Shown here piece after piece: positions 5,821 through 9,191 of a DNA stretch of 9,191 nucleotides (position 1 is the stretch's first letter; every line of letters begins with the position of its first letter). Position numbers and translations under genes: made by a program. The notes under the pieces were generated by a model. It was not told where the DNA came from, did not search any database, and saw only the letters and a list, made by a program, of their open reading frames with translations. The stretch is from DATKPC01 sp035524275 (GTDB lineage Bacteria; Pseudomonadota; Gammaproteobacteria; Burkholderiales; Burkholderiaceae_F): assembly GCA_035524275.1 (NCBI GenBank), contig DATKPC010000127.1, positions 1 through 9,191 on the forward strand, given 5' to 3'.

Positions 5821-7293
5821 GTGAGACAAGCAATCCGCATGCGGCTCCGGCCGCTCGCGACGAATCCGACCCCGATGGTTGTCGCGGTGGCCGCGGCCCT
5901 GGCGCTGGGCGGCGTCGCTGCCCGTGCCGACGAGATGTCGGACCTCAAGGCGCAGATCCAGAAACTCAACGACCGGATGGCCGACCTCGAGGCGAAGAAG
6001 GCCGCTGCCGCGACGGCGCCGGCCACTCCGGCGGCCGCCGTGGCACCCGAGATGGCGACCGACGTCAGCGGTTCGCCGATCAGCACCGCGGTCAATCCGG
6101 TCACGCTGTACACCGGCGGCAGCAGCAGCCTGCGGATGTATGGGATCGTCGAGGCGACGATCAGCCGCGCCAGCAACCAGAATGACGGCGGAAGCTCCGC
6201 GACCGGGTTCCAGGTCGCGTGGTTCAGCGGCAACCGGCTCGGCTTCGACATGGAGCACGGTCTCGGACTCGGCGACCAGATCGGCCTGCCGGGCCTGAAG
6301 GTCATCTCGAAGCTGGAGGCGGAATTCGAGCTGCCGACCGGCAACATGGACACCGAGAACGTCTTCTTCAATCGCGACGCGTGGATGGGTTTCTACAGTC
6401 CGGACCTCGGCAAGATCACGCTCGGCCGGCAGAACACGCTGACGCGCGACTTCACGAACAACTGGGGCGATCCGTACGGCGCGGCGGAGACGAACCTGAA
6501 GGAGGGCGGCTACTCCAACGTCAACAACTTCAAGCAGCTGATCTTCTACTCCGGCGGTCCGAACGGCACGCGCTACAACAGCGCCATCGAGTGGAAGAAG
6601 TTCTGGGGGACGAACCTCGTGACCGGCCTCGCGTACAAGTTCGGCTCCGGCGGCGCCGGCGGCAGCGGCGACGTCGGCAACGGCGGCAGCTTGCCGGGCG
6701 ACTTCACGAACGGCACGGCGGAGGCGGCGTCGATCGCCTACAACGGGATCAACCTCGGGGCCGCGAAGCTGAACGTCAACGCCAACTATGACCATGGCAC
6801 CGTCGCCGACCTGAAGCACACCTCGGAGCTCGTCGGCGGCAACGTCTCGTTCGGGCCGTTCCGCTTCAATACCGGCTACATCCACTACTCCGCGCAGCAG
6901 GGCGCCGGCAACGTCGGCGGCAATCGCACCGACAAGGCGTGGACCACGAGCTTCAGCGTCCTGCTCGGCAAGTTCGAGCCGGCGCTCGGCTACCAGCAGA
7001 TGAAGTCGACGAATGCCGGGCTGAACGGCGGCGGCAAGGTGATCAACCCGTTCGGCAACATGTCCGGGCTGACCGCCGCCTCGACGTACGTCGACGGCGC
7101 GAAGGACTCGTTGTACGGCTCGCTGATGTACCACGAGGACAAGCAGCTCGACCTCTATGTTGCCGCGGACTATTTCAAGACCACCGGCGGCTACGAGGTC
7201 GGCGACGCGCAAGGCAACGGCGAGGTCTACGGCGCCGGCCACGCGCACAACGGTGAGACCGAGCTCGCGGTCGGCGTGCGCTACAAGTTCTGA
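5821..7293 (+). CDS. Outer-membrane porin (Porin_4-like) with N-terminal periplasmic coiled coil
   Basis: This 490-residue protein probably forms a trimeric beta-barrel channel for passive entry of small solutes through the outer membrane. It has a signal peptide with a long basic N-region and a likely cut after ARA at residue 36. A heptad-like segment follows (about 37-62: DLKAQIQKLNDRMADLEAKK), then an Ala/Pro linker to about residue 80. The barrel starts near 104 with LRMYGIVEATISRAS, the betaproteobacterial porin opening. NRLGFDME, WMGFYSPDLGKITLGRQNTL and the final ELAVGVRYKF support the family; the terminal Phe is the BAM insertion signal. A Gly-rich stretch (275-290) is probably a surface loop. 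It is longer than the usual 350-400 residues because of the N-terminal extension. The gene lies between the two-component genes and an ABC binding protein, so a substrate-dedicated entry pore is inferred. Confidence 0.9.
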   Translation: MRQAIRMRLRPLATNPTPMVVAVAAALALGGVAARADEMSDLKAQIQKLNDRMADLEAKKAAAATAPATPAAAVAPEMATDVSGSPISTAVNPVTLYTGGSSSLRMYGIVEATISRASNQNDGGSSATGFQVAWFSGNRLGFDMEHGLGLGDQIGLPGLKVISKLEAEFELPTGNMDTENVFFNRDAWMGFYSPDLGKITLGRQNTLTRDFTNNWGDPYGAAETNLKEGGYSNVNNFKQLIFYSGGPNGTRYNSAIEWKKFWGTNLVTGLAYKFGSGGAGGSGDVGNGGSLPGDFTNGTAEAASIAYNGINLGAAKLNVNANYDHGTVADLKHTSELVGGNVSFGPFRFNTGYIHYSAQQGAGNVGGNRTDKAWTTSFSVLLGKFEPALGYQQMKSTNAGLNGGGKVINPFGNMSGLTAASTYVDGAKDSLYGSLMYHEDKQLDLYVAADYFKTTGGYEVGDAQGNGEVYGAGHAHNGETELAVGVRYKF

Positions 7294-7318
7294 CCGTCCG
7301 CCGCCAGCGGCGCGCGAA

Positions 7319-7354
7319 CCCGATCGAAGGCGGACCGCTCCACCCTCGATCGGG
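7319..7354. repeat. 9-bp perfect inverted repeat between porin and binding-protein genes
   Basis: CCCGATCGA (7319-7327) and TCGATCGGG (7346-7354) are perfect reverse complements separated by 18 nt. The spacer contains a smaller GCGG-A-CCGC palindrome (7330-7338). TATTCT (7357-7362), a fair -10 box, follows at once, but no -35 match lies 17 bp before it. With no T-tract, this looks more like an operator or an mRNA hairpin than an intrinsic terminator. Confidence 0.5.
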
Positions 7355-7386
7355 GATATTCTGCGCGTCGCCTGGCGCGCATCCCG

Positions 7387-7406
7387 CGACGCACGCGCGT
7401 GCGTCG
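7387..7406. repeat. Perfect 20-bp palindrome 40 bp before the binding-protein start
   Basis: CGACGCACGC (7387-7396) is followed immediately by its exact reverse complement GCGTGCGTCG (7397-7406). In RNA it would form an 8-bp stem with a GCGC loop; as DNA it is a full dyad. It ends 25 nt before the AAGGAG of the following gene and is not followed by a U-run. It may be a regulator site, or a hairpin that stabilises or attenuates the downstream message. Confidence 0.55.
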
Positions 7407-7446
7407 GGCCACGCGCCGTGAGAGCGCCACCAAGGAGACAAGCCAC

Positions 7447-8445
7447 ATGAAGGGCATTCGTTCCATCGCCGGCGCAGCGCTGCTGGCCGCGGTCCTCGCC
7501 GCGCCCGCGGTCGCGGCCGACAAGGTGACCATCATGGTCGGCGGCATCGAGAAGCAGATCTACCTGCCGGCGAAGCTCACCGAGCGGCTCGGCTATTTCG
7601 CCGAGCAGGGTGTCGACGTCGAACTGCAAAGCGAGCCGTCCGGCGTCAACGCGGAGGATGAATTGCTGTCCGGCGCCGTGCAGGGCGTCGTCGGCTTCTA
7701 CGACCACACCGTCGACCTGCAGGCGAAGGGCAAGGCCCTGATGTCGGTGATCCAGTTCTCGCAGGCGCCGGGCGAGGTGATTCTGGTCTCGTCCAAGCTC
7801 GCCGGCGAGATCAAGTCCCCGGCGGACTTCAAGGGCCGGTCCCTCGGCGTCACGGGGCTGGGATCGTCGACCAACTTCCTGACCTTGTACCTCGCCACGG
7901 CCAACGGGCTGAAGACGAGCGACGTCACCACCGTGCCGGTGGGCGCCGGCACCACGTTCATCGCCGCGCTGAAGCAGGGCAAGATCGACGCCGGAATGAC
8001 GACCGAGCCGACCGTCTCGCGCCTGCTGTCGAGCGGCGACGCCAAGGTCCTCGTCGATCTGCGCCGCCCGGAGGAAACGCAGAAGGCGCTGGGCGGCTTG
8101 TACCCCGCCGCGTCGCTGTACATGGAAACGGCGTGGATCAATCGCCACAAGGACACGGTCCAGAAGCTGGTCAACGCCTTCGCGAAGACGATGAAGTTCA
8201 TCCAGACCCACGGCGCCGAGGAGATCGCGGCGAAGATGCCGGCCGACTACTACGCCGGGGACAAGGACGCGTACGTCAAGGCGCTCGCCAACGGCAAGGC
8301 GATGTTCACGCCGGACGGCCGGATGCCGCCGAGCGGGCCGCCCACGGTGCTCAAGGTCCTGCAGGGCTTCAACAAGGCGGTCCAGGGCAAGAACATCGAC
8401 CTGTCGAAGACCTATACGACCGAATTCGTCGACGCCGCGAAGTAG
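7447..8445 (+). CDS. Periplasmic substrate-binding protein, NMT1/SsuA/TauA-type ABC importer
   Basis: This 332-residue protein is a receptor of the nitrate/sulfonate/taurine class of ABC importers. The signal peptide has a basic MKGIR start, an Ala/Leu core and a cut near AVAA (residue 23-24). The mature protein shows the family pattern: VTIMVGGIEKQIYLPAKL and LGYFAEQGVDVELQ, which open the first lobe, and a middle DFKGRSLGVTGLGSST, the hinge-side ligand-binding stretch. KQGKIDAGMTTEPTVSRL, WINRHKDTVQKLVNAF and a helical C-terminus follow. AAGGAG (7432-7437) lies 9 nt before the ATG at 7447, fixing the start. The family binds small anionic organics (sulfonates, aromatics, pyrimidine precursors) or nitrate; nothing here fixes the ligand. 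The matching ATPase gene begins 59 nt later. The 153 bp to the porin contain two inverted repeats, so its expression may be tuned apart from the porin. Confidence 0.9.
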   Translation: MKGIRSIAGAALLAAVLAAPAVAADKVTIMVGGIEKQIYLPAKLTERLGYFAEQGVDVELQSEPSGVNAEDELLSGAVQGVVGFYDHTVDLQAKGKALMSVIQFSQAPGEVILVSSKLAGEIKSPADFKGRSLGVTGLGSSTNFLTLYLATANGLKTSDVTTVPVGAGTTFIAALKQGKIDAGMTTEPTVSRLLSSGDAKVLVDLRRPEETQKALGGLYPAASLYMETAWINRHKDTVQKLVNAFAKTMKFIQTHGAEEIAAKMPADYYAGDKDAYVKALANGKAMFTPDGRMPPSGPPTVLKVLQGFNKAVQGKNIDLSKTYTTEFVDAAK

Positions 8446-8504
8446 CCGTCGGCGGCCGCCGCCGGCACCCGCCCGTCGCGCAACGCGCAGGACAACGCCA
8501 CCCG

Positions 8505-9191
8505 ATGCAGACCGCTTCCGCCTTGCCGCCCGACGACGTCCCGGCGATCGAGCTCGACCGCGTCGAGCGCCGCTTCGTCAGTCCGCAGGGACGGGTGATC
8601 CCGGCGCTGCACGACTTCTCCATCGCGATCGCGCCCGGCGAGTTCTGCGCCATGGTCGGGCCCACCGGTTGCGGCAAGTCGACGACGCTCGGCCTCATCA
8701 CCGGGATCGCGCGGCCCGATCGCGGCGCGGTGAGGATCTGGGGTCGCAGCGTCGACGGGATCGATCGCCGGATCGGCTTCGTCTTCCAGGGCGACGCCGT
8801 GTTCCCCTGGCGCAGCGTGATCGACAACGTCGCGCTCGGCCCGCTCTACCGCGGCGCCCCGAAGGCGCAGGCCTACGAGAAGGCCGCCGACTGGGTTCGG
8901 CGCGTCGGGCTCTCGCGCTTCGAGCACCACTACCCGCACCAGCTGTCCGGAGGCATGCGCAAGCGCGTCGCGCTGGCGCAGACCTTCATCAACGAGCCGC
9001 GGATCCTGCTGATGGACGAGCCGTTCTCCGCGCTGGACGTGCAGACGCGGGCGCTGATGCAGGACGAACTGCTGCAGCTGTGGTCCAGCAACGGCGCGTC
9101 GGTGGTGTTCGTGACGCATGACATCGATGAGGCCATCGGCCTCGCCGACAAGGTCTTCGTGCTCACCGCAGGCCCGGCAACCGTCAAGAGC
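8505..9191 (+). CDS. ABC transporter ATP-binding protein (SsuB/TauB/NrtD type), 3' end outside window
   Basis: The frame is open from ATG 8505 to the right edge (229 residues; about 20-50 more expected). Every nucleotide-binding motif is present. Walker A is GPTGCGKST (52-60, Lys58). The Q-loop Gln95 is followed by FPW (100-102), characteristic of nitrate/sulfonate/taurine importers. The ABC signature is LSGGM (147-151). Walker B is ILLMDEP (167-173) with catalytic Glu172. The D-loop is SALD (175-178) and the switch is His205 in VTHDIDEA. It powers import from the cytoplasmic face and pairs with the binding protein 59 nt upstream. The permease gene is missing from the window and probably follows. 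The ATG has no good Shine-Dalgarno sequence (only AGGAC about 12 nt upstream), so translation may depend on readthrough from the upstream gene. The start is somewhat uncertain, but the function class is not. Confidence 0.9.
   Translation, partial: MQTASALPPDDVPAIELDRVERRFVSPQGRVIPALHDFSIAIAPGEFCAMVGPTGCGKSTTLGLITGIARPDRGAVRIWGRSVDGIDRRIGFVFQGDAVFPWRSVIDNVALGPLYRGAPKAQAYEKAADWVRRVGLSRFEHHYPHQLSGGMRKRVALAQTFINEPRILLMDEPFSALDVQTRALMQDELLQLWSSNGASVVFVTHDIDEAIGLADKVFVLTAGPATVKS

Noticed and set aside
5806..8211. 801-codon minus-strand open frame opposite the porin and binding-protein genes
   Set aside because: It lies opposite two genes with clear signal peptides, motifs and ribosome binding sites. 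Its composition (Arg/Asp/Leu/Val/His runs, no domain) is that of a codon-bias shadow.
8450..8461. Perfect CGGCGGCCGCCG palindrome after the binding-protein stop codon
   Set aside because: It is simple GGC/GCC repeat sequence common in this base composition, with no T-tract; too weak to call a terminator or operator.
1..9191. CRISPR arrays, tRNA or rRNA genes, insertion sequences, integrase or phage genes
   Set aside because: No spaced repeats, transposase-like motifs, cloverleaf elements or rRNA signatures were found on either strand by reading.

Overview
The window is high in G+C (about two thirds by eye), densely coded, and rich in strong AAGGAG ribosome binding sites. The gene families are a TctD/TctE-type two-component system, a 'GRQ' trimeric-type porin and periplasmic binding-protein transporters. 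Together they point to a Gram-negative proteobacterium, most likely a betaproteobacterium of the Burkholderiales type. That placement is inference from family content; there is no rRNA or other phylogenetic marker. I see no mobile element, tRNA, rRNA, CRISPR array or phage gene.

Left part (1-3439): a minus-strand gene for a CUT1-like (sugar-type) periplasmic binding protein runs toward the left edge. Its permease and ATPase genes would lie outside the window. A 372-bp divergent intergenic region follows. It holds the only AT-rich island of the window, where a 7-5-7 palindrome sits between plausible -35 and -10 boxes for the minus-strand gene. On the plus strand come a short-chain dehydrogenase resembling Caulobacter-type D-xylose/aldose 1-dehydrogenases and, 43 nt later, a class I SAM-dependent methyltransferase. 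A sugar importer divergent from a sugar 1-dehydrogenase suggests an oxidative (non-phosphorylating) sugar pathway locus; the methyltransferase's role there is unclear.

Right part (3567-9191): five co-directional genes form what looks like one uptake module with its own regulator. They are an OmpR/PhoB-type response regulator, an overlapping TctE-like sensor kinase, an outer-membrane porin with a periplasmic coiled coil, an NMT1/SsuA/TauA-type periplasmic binding protein, and the start of its ABC ATPase (SsuB/TauB/NrtD type, cut by the right edge). A permease gene is expected just beyond the edge. The kinase stop codon begins a tandem TGAAAG-N5-TGAAAG repeat with 11-bp spacing, the geometry expected of an OmpR-family operator. 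It is overlaid by a perfect 8-bp inverted repeat and lies about 100 bp upstream of the porin. A reasonable model is that the kinase senses an external small organic anion or its bound form, and the regulator switches on porin plus ABC importer to give a full route from outer membrane to cytoplasm. The substrate cannot be read from the sequence.

The most unusual signals are non-coding: the operator-like repeats at 1489-1517 and 5701-5725, and two inverted repeats between porin and binding protein (7319-7354 and a perfect 20-bp palindrome at 7387-7406). No wholly new protein system is evident. The combination of a TctDE-like system with a porin and a nitrate/sulfonate-type ABC importer, rather than a tripartite tricarboxylate transporter, is the main biological point.
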